This document shows, in pieces, positions 35,947-45,188 of a DNA stretch of 64,000 nucleotides. A program made the position numbers and the translations under genes. This DNA is from Rossellomorea marisflavi (GTDB taxonomy: Bacteria > Bacillota > Bacilli > Bacillales > Bacillaceae_B). Where the stretch lies: positions 3,588,501 to 3,652,500 of the forward strand of contig CP033051.1 of NCBI GenBank assembly GCA_003667865.1. Direction: 5' to 3'. The notes under the pieces are model-generated. The model was not told the DNA's origin. It worked only from the letters and a program-made list of their open reading frames with translations, and did not search any database. Within the stretch, counting starts at the first letter, position 1, and each line of letters begins with the position of its first letter.

Positions 35947-37158
35947 CTACACAGCTTTTGTTGACAAGACTGAGTTCTGTACTCTATTCCCGATTACAAA
36001 TAGTAGAATACTAGATAATGAGATAATAGAGATCAATAAGAACATCCAATTACCACCTATCCCACTTAATAAAACACCACCAAGCATAGGTCCTAGGAAG
36101 CCTCCAATCTTCCGAAATTGTCCAGCCCCAAAATAAATACCTCGCATGTTTTCCTGTGCTAATTGGTCAATGAGTACACTGTTTGAAGGGAAAATCAATA
36201 TTTCCCCTACTGTTATAAACACTACAGCAACTATAGCAAGAATCCATTCATTTACAAAACCAAAGAGGATTAAACCTATTGACAACATTAAAGCTCCTAC
36301 TACCATTACCTGCATAGGTCTATATTTTTCAGTCAGATGACTAATTGGCATCTGCAATAGAACAACCATGATTGCATTGATGGATAACAATACTGAAAAA
36401 ACATAAACTCCATTTTCAACTGTATTCTCTAGGTGTAGTGGTACATTTGATTGTAGCTGTGAATAGCCGATATTTACTAAAATTCCTCCTATAATTAAGT
36501 AGCTAAGTGCTTTATCATTCTTCATAATTTTCAAAGAATTCATAAACGTGACGGTAGATTTCACTTGTGTGGTTGTTGCTATCTTCAGCCTATTCATCAA
36601 GTATAATAAGCATATTGCATATCCCAGATAAACAACACCTGTGATAATAAACGTGGCATTAGCAGAAACATAGGCTAAATAAGCACCTAACAGTGGACCT
36701 ACTGAAGCCCCAACATTAATTGCTGTGTACCGAAGAGAATAAACCTTCATTCTCTTTTCTTTATCTGTCAAATCCGCAATTAATGCTTGAGATGTAGGTT
36801 CAAAAAAAGAATTACAAAGACCATTTAATGCATTTAATAGAATAAAGGCTAGTGGAAATACTGCAACTGAAAAGCCAAAGAATACAAATGCTAAACCAAA
36901 TAAAGATATAAGCATTATAGGCTTTCTTCCATACCGATCTGACAAGTGTCCTCCGATAAACCCTGCAAAGGTTGCTACAAAATGACTAATCCCTACTGTG
37001 ATACCAATTAATATTGGATGCATTGCCATCGTTTTAGATAAGTAAATAGATAGGAATGGGATGGTCATAAATACAGCTCCTCTTGAGAGCACTGTACCTA
37101 ATAACAACACCCACACAATTGGATGGAACTGGTTAAGATAACCCTGAATTCTTTCCAT
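35947..37158 (-). CDS. MFS transporter, DHA1-type
   Basis: This 403-residue membrane protein has twelve predicted helices and the loop motif GGHLSDRYGRKPIML near residue 68, the defining motif A of drug:proton antiporters. LNALNGLCNSFFEPTSQALIADLTDKEKR and YTAINVGASVGPLLGAYLA correspond to helices 4-5. It is probably an exporter of unknown substrate. The start has AAAGGGGTT about 9 bases upstream. No regulator is adjacent. Confidence 0.82.
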   Translation of the reverse strand: MERIQGYLNQFHPIVWVLLLGTVLSRGAVFMTIPFLSIYLSKTMAMHPILIGITVGISHFVATFAGFIGGHLSDRYGRKPIMLISLFGLAFVFFGFSVAVFPLAFILLNALNGLCNSFFEPTSQALIADLTDKEKRMKVYSLRYTAINVGASVGPLLGAYLAYVSANATFIITGVVYLGYAICLLYLMNRLKIATTTQVKSTVTFMNSLKIMKNDKALSYLIIGGILVNIGYSQLQSNVPLHLENTVENGVYVFSVLLSINAIMVVLLQMPISHLTEKYRPMQVMVVGALMLSIGLILFGFVNEWILAIVAVVFITVGEILIFPSNSVLIDQLAQENMRGIYFGAGQFRKIGGFLGPMLGGVLLSGIGGNWMFLLISIISLSSILLFVIGNRVQNSVLSTKAV

Positions 37159-37357
37159 AATTAATGAACCCCTTTTTAAATATTAATTCTATAACGGTGT
37201 CTTCTCTTCCATAGATTACTATACATCAGCACAAGTCATAAGTTAATATTATTTTATTTATCAATATAAATAAGTAAAACTTATAATTCATCCTTGATAA
37301 TGAAACGTAGTAACGAATGGAAGTATGTATCTCGGGGTCCGTACCTTTATAGTTGTA

Positions 37358-38053
37358 TTAATCCTTACGCAGAGACAGCTCTACTGCTTTCGTTGCATGT
37401 ATAATTGTCGTATCAAATAATGGAATGTCTATATCATGTTCATGAAGTAATAGACCAATCTCTGTGCAACCAAGAATTACTCCTTCCGCTCCATCACGAT
37501 TAAGCTTAGAAATTAATTCTAGTAAGAAAACCCTTGATTTTTCCTTGATATTTCCTACACATAATTCTTTGAAAATAATGTCATTTAGTGTTTTTCTCTC
37601 TAACTCATCAGGAACCATTACATGAAGCCTTTTGTCTTTCAATACTGAAGTATAAAAGGTTTGTTCCATTGTATAAGAAGTTCCTAAAAGAGCGACTTTT
37701 TTTAATCCCTTTTCAAGAATTGAATCTGCTGTTGCTTCTGCAATATGCAGAAAAGGTATTGCAATTGAAGATGAAATTTCTTCTGCACAGCGGTGCATAG
37801 TATTGGTACATAGTATGATAAAATCAGCACCAGCACTTTCTAAATAACGTGCTGCAGTGACCAGTTTTGCTGCGGCTTTTCCCCATTCACCCGAAGTTTG
37901 ATATGATTCTATTTCATGAAAATCTAAGCTAAATAAAATACATTCCGCAGAATGTAATCCTCCTAGTCTTCTTCGAATCTCTCTATTGATGGCTTGATAA
38001 TATGTTGTACTAGACTCCCAACTCATTCCTCCAATAAGTCCAATTCTTTTCAA
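37358..38053 (-). CDS. racX: Aspartate/glutamate racemase-family amino-acid racemase (RacX/YgeA-like)
   Basis: This 231-residue protein has the family start MKRIGLIGGMSWESSTTYYQ, the first catalytic cysteine in FIILCTNTMHRCAEEI (near residue 80) and the second in GVILGCTEIGLLL (near 193). Both belong to the PLP-independent two-cysteine mechanism. B. subtilis RacX and E. coli YgeA are broad-spectrum racemases giving D-amino acids, used in cell-wall remodelling or biofilm dispersal. It starts at TTG with AAGGAGG 8 bases upstream. It is monocistronic. Confidence 0.85.
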   Translation of the reverse strand: MKRIGLIGGMSWESSTTYYQAINREIRRRLGGLHSAECILFSLDFHEIESYQTSGEWGKAAAKLVTAARYLESAGADFIILCTNTMHRCAEEISSSIAIPFLHIAEATADSILEKGLKKVALLGTSYTMEQTFYTSVLKDKRLHVMVPDELERKTLNDIIFKELCVGNIKEKSRVFLLELISKLNRDGAEGVILGCTEIGLLLHEHDIDIPLFDTTIIHATKAVELSLRKD

Positions 38054-38389
38054 ATAAATAACCTCCTTTTATTACTATTATGAAAAAAATATCTAATAAC
38101 CTGTCTTCACTTGACATTGTAATCACCAATACTTATTCAAATACATAAACTACTATTTAAAGCAGATGCTTATCTATTGTATATCTTGTACCTATATAGG
38201 AAAACCTAAGTTTCATACTCTACATAATTAATCATTTATAATCACTTCCATTTTCAAATAAATAATATTTATACTAATTTTGTCACAAACATTGAATATT
38301 TAGAGCAAAAATAGGACTTTCGTATTGTTGTATAGCCTATTTAAGTAGGCTATTCTATACAAAATATCTTTATGAAATAGGTGAGTTAG
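38054..38389. other. Intergenic region with 22-bp palindrome
   Basis: Between divergent genes. The only clear structure is ATAGCCTA (38332-38339) and TAGGCTAT (38346-38353) around TTTAAG, some 37 bases before the next start codon. It could be an operator. Confidence 0.5.
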
Positions 38390-38887
38390 TTGAAGGAAAA
38401 AATTTTCATCCCAAATACAAGTGGTGTGTTAAAAACAATGAGTACTGTTTTCTTATTGGTCCTTGTAGCTGGTAGTATATTGAGTATCGTACAGGAACAA
38501 ACATTGTCAGAATGGTTTGAGTTTTTAGGTTTGTCTATTGCCTATATCATTGCATGCACACTCATTTTTTTAGCGATTAAAACACAGAAAATTTTGATTA
38601 CAGAAAGTCATCTCATTCTAAAACAAGTTGGAATGACACGACATAAAATACATTTTGAGCATATTAAGCAAGTACGAAAAGGTAAGATGACAGGCTCGCC
38701 TATAATTGAAGTATTTGCTAAATCTGGAACGTACGAAAAGGTCTGTCCAATACCCTATTTGCCTTTTACAAAAGATTGGGATGAGATTTTAGATATTATT
38801 AAAGAACGATCAGGTCACCAGGTTATTGGAAATATGGAAATAAAAAGAGCAAAAGGTGAATTAAGAACATGGAGAGAATTTAATTAA
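38390..38887 (+). CDS. Membrane protein with PH-like domain
   Basis: This 165-residue protein starts at TTG with GGTGAG upstream. Two hydrophobic helices (residues 15-35 and 43-63) precede a beta-rich domain (ILITESHLILKQVGMTRHKIHFEHIKQVRKGKM) that reads like a bacterial PH (bPH_5-like) domain. No function is known for this group. A possible operator palindrome lies upstream. The next gene follows after about 100 bases. Confidence 0.65.
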   Translation: MKEKIFIPNTSGVLKTMSTVFLLVLVAGSILSIVQEQTLSEWFEFLGLSIAYIIACTLIFLAIKTQKILITESHLILKQVGMTRHKIHFEHIKQVRKGKMTGSPIIEVFAKSGTYEKVCPIPYLPFTKDWDEILDIIKERSGHQVIGNMEIKRAKGELRTWREFN

Positions 38888-38990
38888 TATAGCTACGTAT
38901 AAGCTGAGTAACTTCAGCTTATTTTTTTCGTTTATTATATATCATAAGTTTAATTCCTCAAGGTAATACTACCTATAGGAGGAATTGTAT

Positions 38991-39494
38991 ATGAAAAACA
39001 AAAACCATAAAGAAAATACCATACTAAAGACGCTGCTTTTACTTGGTATACTTGCATTTATAAATGTAGTACGTAAACCTCCTGTTAAAGACTGGTTAAT
39101 TATTTTTTTGTTTAAATCCTATATTTCAACGTTTTTTGATCGATTAACCGTAAAGAAAGGATATATTACCTATCCAGTTAAACTTATAAAATGGTTTGAT
39201 ATTAGTTTTATCTTTGATTATCTTCTCTTCCCTTTATCTTGCGTTTACTACAATCAGATGACATATAAAAAAAATTTTTTTCCTACTGTTTTTAGTGTGT
39301 TCCTCTTTAGTATTCCAATGAGTTTAGTTGAAACGATGTTAGAAAAAAACACGAAATTAGTATCCTATAAAAAAGGATGGAATTCCTTTCACTCCTTTTT
39401 CACCTTGACTATTACCTTTCTCTTTGTGCGAGTCTTAATGGAGATGATTCGTTATGTGTCAAAAAATGCAAAAGAAAAAGAAGTACCCAACTGA
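38991..39494 (+). CDS. CBO0543-family membrane protein
   Basis: About 167 residues from ATG 38991, which lies 8 bases after AGGAGG. Several hydrophobic segments are present (ILKTLLLLGILAFINVV, LIIFLFKSYISTFFD, ISFIFDYLLFPLSCVYY, FFPTVFSVFLFSIPMSLVE, FFTLTITFLFVRVLMEMI). Spacing and the motif VKDWLIIFLFKSY resemble the CBO0543 family common in spore formers. No function is known. It lies between the PH-like protein and a GNAT gene, all on the plus strand. Confidence 0.7.
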   Translation: MKNKNHKENTILKTLLLLGILAFINVVRKPPVKDWLIIFLFKSYISTFFDRLTVKKGYITYPVKLIKWFDISFIFDYLLFPLSCVYYNQMTYKKNFFPTVFSVFLFSIPMSLVETMLEKNTKLVSYKKGWNSFHSFFTLTITFLFVRVLMEMIRYVSKNAKEKEVPN

Positions 39495-39577
39495 AATGAA
39501 TAATTCTTCCTAAAATAAACCAAATCTATTATAGTTATGATAGTATCGTACAATTTGGTGTTTAGGGGGCATTAGAT

Positions 39578-40012
39578 TTGTCAGCAAATGTTGTTGAATT
39601 AAAAACTCAGGAAGAAATGCTTCATGCTTATCCAGTTATGCATGAGCTACGAACACACTTGTCTGAAAAAGAATATCTGGACTTATTAGAAAAAATGGTC
39701 CCACAAGGATACCGAATGTTTGCATTATATGTGAATGGAAACATTGTTGCTGTTACAGGTATAATAGAACTAGTAAATTTCTATAATTCACGTCATATTT
39801 ATGTTTACGATCTTGTTGCAAAACAATCTGAACGTTCAAAGGGATACGGGAAAGAATTACTAACCTATATTCATGAGTTTGCAAAAGAAACGGGTTGTTC
39901 TTACGTTGCACTATCATCTGGACTCCAAAGACTTGATGCTCATCGTTTTTACGAAGAGAAAATGAACTACGACAAAACTTCTTTTGCTTTTGTACATACA
40001 TTGGATCATTAA
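39578..40012 (+). CDS. GNAT N-acetyltransferase
   Basis: This 144-residue GNAT enzyme has the core YVYDLVAKQSERSKGYGKELLTYIHEFAKETGCSYVALSSG, with the acetyl-CoA loop Q-S-E-R-S-K-G-Y-G-K near residue 88, and a C-terminal AHRFYEEKMNY as in many small-molecule N-acetyltransferases. Substrate unknown. It starts at TTG with AGGGGGC about 8 bases upstream. A strong terminator follows. Confidence 0.8.
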   Translation: MSANVVELKTQEEMLHAYPVMHELRTHLSEKEYLDLLEKMVPQGYRMFALYVNGNIVAVTGIIELVNFYNSRHIYVYDLVAKQSERSKGYGKELLTYIHEFAKETGCSYVALSSGLQRLDAHRFYEEKMNYDKTSFAFVHTLDH

Positions 40013-40014
40013 TA

Positions 40015-40053
40015 AACAGAAGAACCAGCTTTTAAACTGGTTCTTCTGTTTTG
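40015..40053 (+). terminator. Terminator of GNAT gene
   Basis: AACAGAAGAACCAG and CTGGTTCTTCTGTT form a 14-bp stem followed by TTG. Confidence 0.85.
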
Positions 40054-40220
40054 TGAAACTCCCATCCTCTTTCACTTCTTCTATTTTTATTGTTGAATAT
40101 TACTCAGAGACTGATCCCTTCCCATTTTAAATCTCTTCTGGACTGTTTTCATCTTTGGATTCCTTTAGTCATGCTTAGAAGAAAATTGTATGATTTCACT
40201 TCCAGTTTGTTGAGCTGGGG

Positions 40221-40316
40221 TCAAAGACCTTCTTTTAGCTTATCATTAAAGAGAACCACTCTACATCCCGTTAAAGCAAACAAAAGAAAACTGCAAAGTA
40301 ATAACACTCTAATCAT
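40221..40316 (-). pseudogene. Truncated lipoprotein remnant
   Basis: From ATG 40316 (AAGGAG 9 bases upstream, 4 bases after the permease stop) the frame reads MIRVLLLCSFLLFALTGCRV, a signal peptide with a clear lipobox LTGC, but ends after 31 residues. A neighbouring frame continues with TPAQQTGSEIIQFSSKHD, consistent with a frameshift. It may once have been the binding lipoprotein or an accessory lipoprotein of the adjacent permeases. Confidence 0.6.
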
Positions 40317-40319
40317 CTA

Positions 40320-41351
40320 TCAATACTCCTTAACAGAATGATTTGTAAAAGTGAAATCAGGTTCAATAGTAGTAGTGCTTGTAGCATTTGGGTTCGTGCA
40401 TACTCCCTTTTCTTTATTCCTTTTTGGAACGTCACCTTCTATTAAAACTCTTCTAAGAACCCCACTTATTTCATTAACACAATAAATTGAAATAGCAAAA
40501 AACAGTAGCGGATTTAGCGCAAGCCAAGGCTTTAGGAATACTTGTTTAATATTAATACTCATCGTTGCAGCCCATTCATTCGTATTAGAAAAGTAGACTG
40601 GTAGATTCTCCATAATACCAAATTGAACAGTAATTAATCCACCTAGACATATATACAAAATCCCTAATTGAATTAACAAAAGCAAGGTTTGTGTTAATTG
40701 CTCTGAGAACATTACTATCCCATAGCGATTAAACTGACTCCATATATGTTTCTTAATGATATGAACCGAACTAGCTCCCATTTGTCTGGATGCTGTAACG
40801 AAATCATTTTTCATATACTCATTCATCTCTTCACCAAGGTACATTCCTAGTGAAGGAATCACAACTAGAGCTATGACAATAATTTGAATGACTAAGAATC
40901 TAAACGATGGCAAGGCACCACTGTCAAAGGCTCCTTGTAAGGGTATTAATAATACAAATACAACAATCGCTAAAGGAATAAAATTAAATGTATCCCCGAT
41001 CCCTCTGATTAATAACCTTATCCATCTAGGTAAAAATGCAAATAACACTCCAAATATGAACCCACCTATCATACGGAGAAAAGCAATAATTAATGCTGAA
41101 ATTAATGTATATTTAGCTCCAGATAGAAGTAATAAAAACATATCTCTGCCTAACTTATCACTACCCAAAGGAGGCATTTCTGCTGGGGAATATGGAGGAG
41201 CTGCAACAATCCGCCCATCTTCATTTTTCAAGTATGATGGTCCTTCTTCCTCAAAATCAGGAAAAACAGTAGGAACAAGAAAACTTGCTATAATCATAAA
41301 TACAATGATAAGAAATGGAATCCAAAAACGAAATGAACGAAATACACTCAT
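40320..41351 (-). CDS. ABC transporter permease, OppC/DppC-like
   Basis: This 343-residue protein has an N-terminal helix (FWIPFLIIVFMIIASFLV), the PPLGSDKLGRDMFLLLLSGAKYTL region that matches the G-T-D-x-x-G-R-D motif of DppC/OppC proteins (here G-S-D-K-L-G-R-D), and the transmembrane core with the EAA-like loop NDFVTASRQMGASSVHIIKKHIWSQ near residue 185. It has an unusual C-terminal extension of about 30 polar residues. It overlaps the upstream permease by 4 bases (ATGA). No ATPase or binding protein is adjacent. Confidence 0.8.
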   Translation of the reverse strand: MSVFRSFRFWIPFLIIVFMIIASFLVPTVFPDFEEEGPSYLKNEDGRIVAAPPYSPAEMPPLGSDKLGRDMFLLLLSGAKYTLISALIIAFLRMIGGFIFGVLFAFLPRWIRLLIRGIGDTFNFIPLAIVVFVLLIPLQGAFDSGALPSFRFLVIQIIVIALVVIPSLGMYLGEEMNEYMKNDFVTASRQMGASSVHIIKKHIWSQFNRYGIVMFSEQLTQTLLLLIQLGILYICLGGLITVQFGIMENLPVYFSNTNEWAATMSINIKQVFLKPWLALNPLLFFAISIYCVNEISGVLRRVLIEGDVPKRNKEKGVCTNPNATSTTTIEPDFTFTNHSVKEY

Positions 41352-42226
41352 GCTTTACCCTCCTCATGTCCTACCCAGCGAAACAATAGTACTCTACCTA
41401 TACTAAAAAGAATAAAAAATGGAACATAAATCATTAATAGACCAATAAAAAAGGCACTAGGTTTAGACTGTGCAGCCTGGAGCATTGTGTACATAAAGCC
41501 ATTAATATTAAATAGAATTTCAATGATTAATAAGTTTGAGAGCATGATTAGGAAGATTGGTTTAATGTGAAAGTAAAAATGAACCCAAACATTCCGAAAT
41601 AAGTGCACCCAAAGCGTATATCCTTTTGAAAAACCTTTTGAAAAAGAAAACTCTACATATGGCTTTTCTTCTTCGTTCCGAATTTGAAATAAGAAATTTT
41701 TTATTAAGAAAGCGATTGGCATGATCGCTAAACAAACAATTGGAAGTGTATAGATCCTATCCTCTCCCAATGTATAAATATCAAATAAAAGAAGTCCAGT
41801 CTTTTTAAACAACCAGATAATAAAAAGCTGTAAGAATACAACAATTAATACATCAGGCAAGGAATCTAATAAATCTATAACTTTAAGTAAGATACGATGA
41901 AGGGACCTAGGCAGTAACATCAATATAAAACTACTAAGCATGGAAACAATCGTTGCAACTAGGAACGCTGTAAACAAGATTACAAAGGAATACACAAACA
42001 TATCACCAAACATAGGAAATAATGGATACGTTTTTCCATCATAAGAAAAACTCAAAGTCTGTATACTTGTTAAATCTGTTGCAATTTGCTTCAAAGAAAT
42101 AAAATATTTAGCAATATGTATTACTAGTTCATGATCATACAATAAAAGTGAACTTGCGCCACTAATAAGAAAAAGCCCTAAACATGTAAGAAAAAATTCA
42201 ACTGGTAATGTGATAAAATTCCTCAA
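41348..42226 (-). CDS. ABC transporter permease, OppB/DppB-like
   Basis: This 292-residue protein has about six hydrophobic segments, including FFLTCLGLFLISGASSLLL at the start and MFVYSFVILFTAFLVATIVSML, with the helix pair before ESLPDVLIVVFLQL-like LLDSLPDVLIVVFLQLFI and the region FEIRNEEEKPYVEFSFSKG replacing the canonical coupling loop. It starts at TTG behind GGGGGGGAC. It forms a two-gene unit with the OppC-like permease. Sequence conservation with classical OppB appears low, so the assignment rests on topology and its partner. Confidence 0.65.
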   Translation of the reverse strand: MRNFITLPVEFFLTCLGLFLISGASSLLLYDHELVIHIAKYFISLKQIATDLTSIQTLSFSYDGKTYPLFPMFGDMFVYSFVILFTAFLVATIVSMLSSFILMLLPRSLHRILLKVIDLLDSLPDVLIVVFLQLFIIWLFKKTGLLLFDIYTLGEDRIYTLPIVCLAIMPIAFLIKNFLFQIRNEEEKPYVEFSFSKGFSKGYTLWVHLFRNVWVHFYFHIKPIFLIMLSNLLIIEILFNINGFMYTMLQAAQSKPSAFFIGLLMIYVPFFILFSIGRVLLFRWVGHEEGKA

Positions 42227-42423
42227 AAATGTCCCCCCCTAATTATATGTATCAGTTAGATAAATTTCCTTTTTAAAATAGAATACAACGGTTAAACTTA
42301 AAGTATTTTCATAATATTAAAAATATTACATTTTCATATCATTAATATTTCTAGAAAAAAGCTACGAAATCCTCCTTAAATAAGACAAAACTTCCAAAAA
42401 TTATCAAATAAACTCGCAAAAAA

Positions 42424-42456
42424 AGCACTCCAATATCTTTAACAAATCGGAGTGCT
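42424..42456 (-). terminator. Terminator of zupT-like gene
   Basis: AGCACTCC and GGAGTGCT with a T-rich flank on the minus strand. Confidence 0.7.
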
Positions 42457-42471
42457 AATTGTATATTGTTG

Positions 42472-43281
42472 TTAAATAAATAATAATAGGCTTAAAGCCA
42501 TTACAGCCATTCCACCAATTAGTCCATAAATAGAAAGATGGGCTTCGTCATATCTTTTTGCAGCTGGCAATAGTTCATCTAAAGAAATAAAAACCATAAT
42601 ACCAGCAACTGCTGAGAAAATGAGCCCAAACATGACATCATTTAAATACGGCATTAAGATTAAGTATGCTACTACCGCCCCGACAGGCTCTGAAAGCCCT
42701 GATAAAAAAGACAGTTTAAAGGCTTTCTTCCTTTTACCTGTAGCGTAATAAATAGGAACAGCAACAGCAATCCCTTCTGGAATATTATGAATTGCGATTG
42801 CTACGGCAATGGCAATTCCTAAACCAGGGTCTTGTAAGGCAGATGTAAACGTTGCAATTCCTTCAGGAAAATTGTGAATTGCAATTGCTAAGGCAGCAAA
42901 AGTACCCATTTTCAGTAGTGCAGGATCCTTTGTTGCATCTGCTGGTGTATTCATATCTTCAACCTTCTTTAATTCATGCGGATTTGATTGTTTCGGAATG
43001 AATTTATCTATTAATGCGATCAATAGCATTCCGCCAAAAAAACCACCAACCGTTACCCAGTTACCTCCAACTTCACCTAAAGCTGTGATGAGAGCATCCT
43101 TAGCTTTCACAAAAATTTCTATCATAGAAACATAAATCATCACTCCAGCTGAAAATCCAAGTGATAATGATAAAAACCGTGTATTTGTTGTTGAAGTAAA
43201 GAATGCAAGAAGGCTTCCAATTCCAGTCGCAAGACCAGCCATAAGTGTTAAACCAAATGCTAGCAGCAAATTTTCAGCCAT
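42472..43281 (-). CDS. zupT: ZIP-family metal transporter ZupT
   Basis: The start at ATG 43281 gives 269 residues (E. coli ZupT has 257); AGAAAGG lies 4 bases before it, and the 29 upstream codons are polar and lack a site. Eight hydrophobic segments are visible. The metal-binding motifs AIAIHNFPEGIATF (helix 4) and AIHNIPEGIAVAVP (helix 5) are intact, and SGLSEPVGAV follows. ZupT imports zinc and other divalent cations. It lies next to czcD-czrA but is transcribed separately; no CzrA-like operator was found upstream. Confidence 0.9.
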   Translation of the reverse strand: MAENLLLAFGLTLMAGLATGIGSLLAFFTSTTNTRFLSLSLGFSAGVMIYVSMIEIFVKAKDALITALGEVGGNWVTVGGFFGGMLLIALIDKFIPKQSNPHELKKVEDMNTPADATKDPALLKMGTFAALAIAIHNFPEGIATFTSALQDPGLGIAIAVAIAIHNIPEGIAVAVPIYYATGKRKKAFKLSFLSGLSEPVGAVVAYLILMPYLNDVMFGLIFSAVAGIMVFISLDELLPAAKRYDEAHLSIYGLIGGMAVMALSLLLFI

Positions 43282-43570
43282 AGTACCTTTCTCCCCTTTT
43301 TCATGATGTGTTCTCTCATAGATGTCTTCTAATTGATGTGTTTTCCCTAGTTCATTGAATGACGCCATGAAACACTCTACTTTAAGCTGTGCAGTATGAC
43401 TCTATAAACCAAAGCACACCACAGATTTAATCAAGTGCTTAAATGCTACATAAAAACCTTATTTAATCTAGAGTATGTATATGTAAGCCTAGAATTTTTG
43501 TGATTTTCTATCATTGTACCATTATTGATAAAAGTATTTGAATCATTTCAATTCGTAACAAATAGAAAAA

Positions 43571-43604
43571 AAACAGAGAAGTAAATCCATTCATTTCTCT
43601 GTTT
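43571..43604 (-). terminator. Probable distal terminator of czrA-czcD
   Basis: AAACAGAGAA and TTCTCTGTTT; on the minus strand the stem is followed by eight T. It lies about 300 bases after the czcD stop, beyond repeat copy B. Confidence 0.7.
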
Positions 43605-43707
43605 TCTATAATATCATGTTCTATTCTTTAGAGCTTAGTTATTTTTCCTTAACGCTGTTTATTGATACTTTGTCGATCTTTTATTTTGTTGCTTTTAGAA
43701 TCATTAT

Positions 43708-43851
43708 TCCACTGCACTATAGATTCTTGCTTTACATGTGGAGGAAGTCAAGCTTACTCGGTAGGCGGTTCCGTTACACTAGGTACGGAACCCTGTCTCG
43801 AAATTCTCTAAATCCCGAGGAGTCAAGTGTCTTCTGCTACATTTCACTATG
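43708..43851 (+). repeat. Folded intergenic repeat, copy B
   Basis: Shares with copy A the segments GGAGGAAGTC, GCGGTTCCGTT, GGAACC, CTCTA and the end GGAGTCAAGTGTCTTCTGCT, then CATTTCACTATG. GGTTCCGTTACACTAGGTA is followed by CGGAACC, forming an inner hairpin. Confidence 0.65.
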
Positions 43852-43898
43852 TTTTTAAAAAGCGTCTGTAGCAACATCTTTGTGAAAAGAACCTTTTC

Positions 43899-44822
43899 CT
43901 AGTGACAATATTCTTCATTTGAAAGGTGCGTAAAACCGCTTCCTTCAATCTGTAGAGTGGTATGATTAAGATGAAAACTTTCTTTCAGTAGTGTGGTGGC
44001 CTTGTTAAGCACACTATCATTATCAGAATTATTCTTAACGACAATATGACAGCTTAGCGCTGGAAAGTTTGAAGTAATTGTCCACACATGTAAATCATGG
44101 ACTTCTTGTACTTCAGGAATAGACAACAGTGCGTCCTTTACTTTTTCAATTTCAATCTCCACTGGTGTTCCTTCCATTAGAATATGAAAAGAATCTTTTG
44201 TTACTCTCCAGCCACTTATCAACACAAGCAGTGCAACAATAACACTGGCAATGGGATCTGCTATATTCAAATCAAAGAATAGTATTAGTAGGCCAGCAAC
44301 AATAGCCCCAAAGGAACCTAGCATATCACCAATAACATGTAAAAAGGCACTTCGGAGATTTAGATTTTCACTAGTATCCCCTTTTAATAAAATCCATGCA
44401 ACTACAATATTTACAATCAAACCAATGAAGGCGATAACGATCATATTTGTACTTACATTTGGAGGTTCCAAAAAACGATTGATCGCTTCCCAAAAGATGT
44501 AAAGTGAGATCCCAAGTAACGTGATGCCGTTGATAAATGCAGCCAGTATTTCAAACCGTTTGTAACCAAATGTTTTAGAAGTATCTGTAGCCTTTTCACT
44601 AAGTTTAAAAGCTAAGAGACTCAATCCAAGCGCAGCAGCATCACTAAGCATATGCCCTGCATCGCTCAATAGTGCTAAACTATTTGTTAGGATTCCCCCA
44701 ATAACTTCAACCACCATGTAAGTGAATATTAGAGAAAAGCTGATAAGAAGCACTTTCTTATTAGCATTATGTGTATGATGACCATGGCTGTGGCTGTGGT
44801 CATGATGTTGATGATGTCCCAT
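43899..44822 (-). CDS. czcD: CDF cation efflux protein CzcD
   Basis: This 307-residue cation diffusion facilitator begins with a His-rich tail (GHHQHHDHSHSHGHHTHN), followed by six membrane helices. Zinc-site residues lie in LLSDAGHMLSDAAALGLSLLA (helix 2, H-x3-D type) and FLHVIGDMLGSFGAIVAG (helix 5), and the cytoplasmic domain has EVHDLHVWTITSNFPALSCHIV. CzcD exports zinc and related metals by proton/potassium antiport. AAGGAGGTATTAAT precedes the ATG, and czrA lies 21 bases upstream in the same operon. Confidence 0.93.
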   Translation of the reverse strand: MGHHQHHDHSHSHGHHTHNANKKVLLISFSLIFTYMVVEVIGGILTNSLALLSDAGHMLSDAAALGLSLLAFKLSEKATDTSKTFGYKRFEILAAFINGITLLGISLYIFWEAINRFLEPPNVSTNMIVIAFIGLIVNIVVAWILLKGDTSENLNLRSAFLHVIGDMLGSFGAIVAGLLILFFDLNIADPIASVIVALLVLISGWRVTKDSFHILMEGTPVEIEIEKVKDALLSIPEVQEVHDLHVWTITSNFPALSCHIVVKNNSDNDSVLNKATTLLKESFHLNHTTLQIEGSGFTHLSNEEYCH

Positions 44823-44843
44823 ATTAATACCTCCTTGAAACGT

Positions 44844-45167
44844 TTACTCATGCCTAGCATGTTGAATGGTTTGTTGAAGTAAGTTCATTACATGACGATC
44901 ATCCTGTGAATAATAAATTGATGTACCTTCACGTCTGTACTTAACTAAACGTAAGTTTTTCAAAAATCTAAGCTGGTGAGAAACAGTAGATTGAAGAAGG
45001 TTTAATTTCTCAGCAATCTGGTTTACAGACTGCTCTTCTTTAGACAGTAGATGTAAAATACGGATTCTAGTAGGATCTGACAATGCTTTAAAGGTTTGTG
45101 AAACAATAAATAAAGTTTCTTCGTCAAGGTCTTTCATCGTTTCAGTAACATTTTCATTATTATTCAT
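44844..45167 (-). CDS. czrA: ArsR-family zinc-responsive repressor CzrA
   Basis: This 107-residue winged-helix repressor has the DNA-recognition helix [20 protein letters not shown] and wing [12 protein letters not shown]. The C-terminal helix has the alpha-5 metal site pattern D-x-H-x10-H-x2-H (in [19 protein letters not shown]), exactly as in CzrA/SmtB-type zinc and cobalt sensors. Metal binding releases the operator and induces czcD. The start has GGGGTGGG upstream, and an operator-like inverted repeat lies about 22 bases before the ATG. Confidence 0.93.
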   Translation of the reverse strand: MNNNENVTETMKDLDEETLFIVSQTFKALSDPTRIRILHLLSKEEQSVNQIAEKLNLLQSTVSHQLRFLKNLRLVKYRREGTSIYYSQDDRHVMNLLQQTIQHARHE

Positions 45168-45188
45168 TTTCCCACCCCAATAATTATA

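Larger units (their letters stand above)
43282..43898. other. Intergenic region holding repeat copy B and a distal terminator
   Basis: No gene is supported. It contains repeat copy B (43708-43851) and a terminator (43571-43604), oriented so that both would lie in the 3' leader-out region of czcD mRNA. Confidence 0.6.

Noticed and set aside
40090..40341. 83-codon plus-strand ORF
   Set aside because: No ribosome site, and it is the shadow of the truncated lipoprotein and permease end.
43282..43368. 29-residue N-terminal extension of the ZIP transporter
   Set aside because: It lacks a ribosome site and is absent from known ZupT proteins; the internal ATG is preferred.
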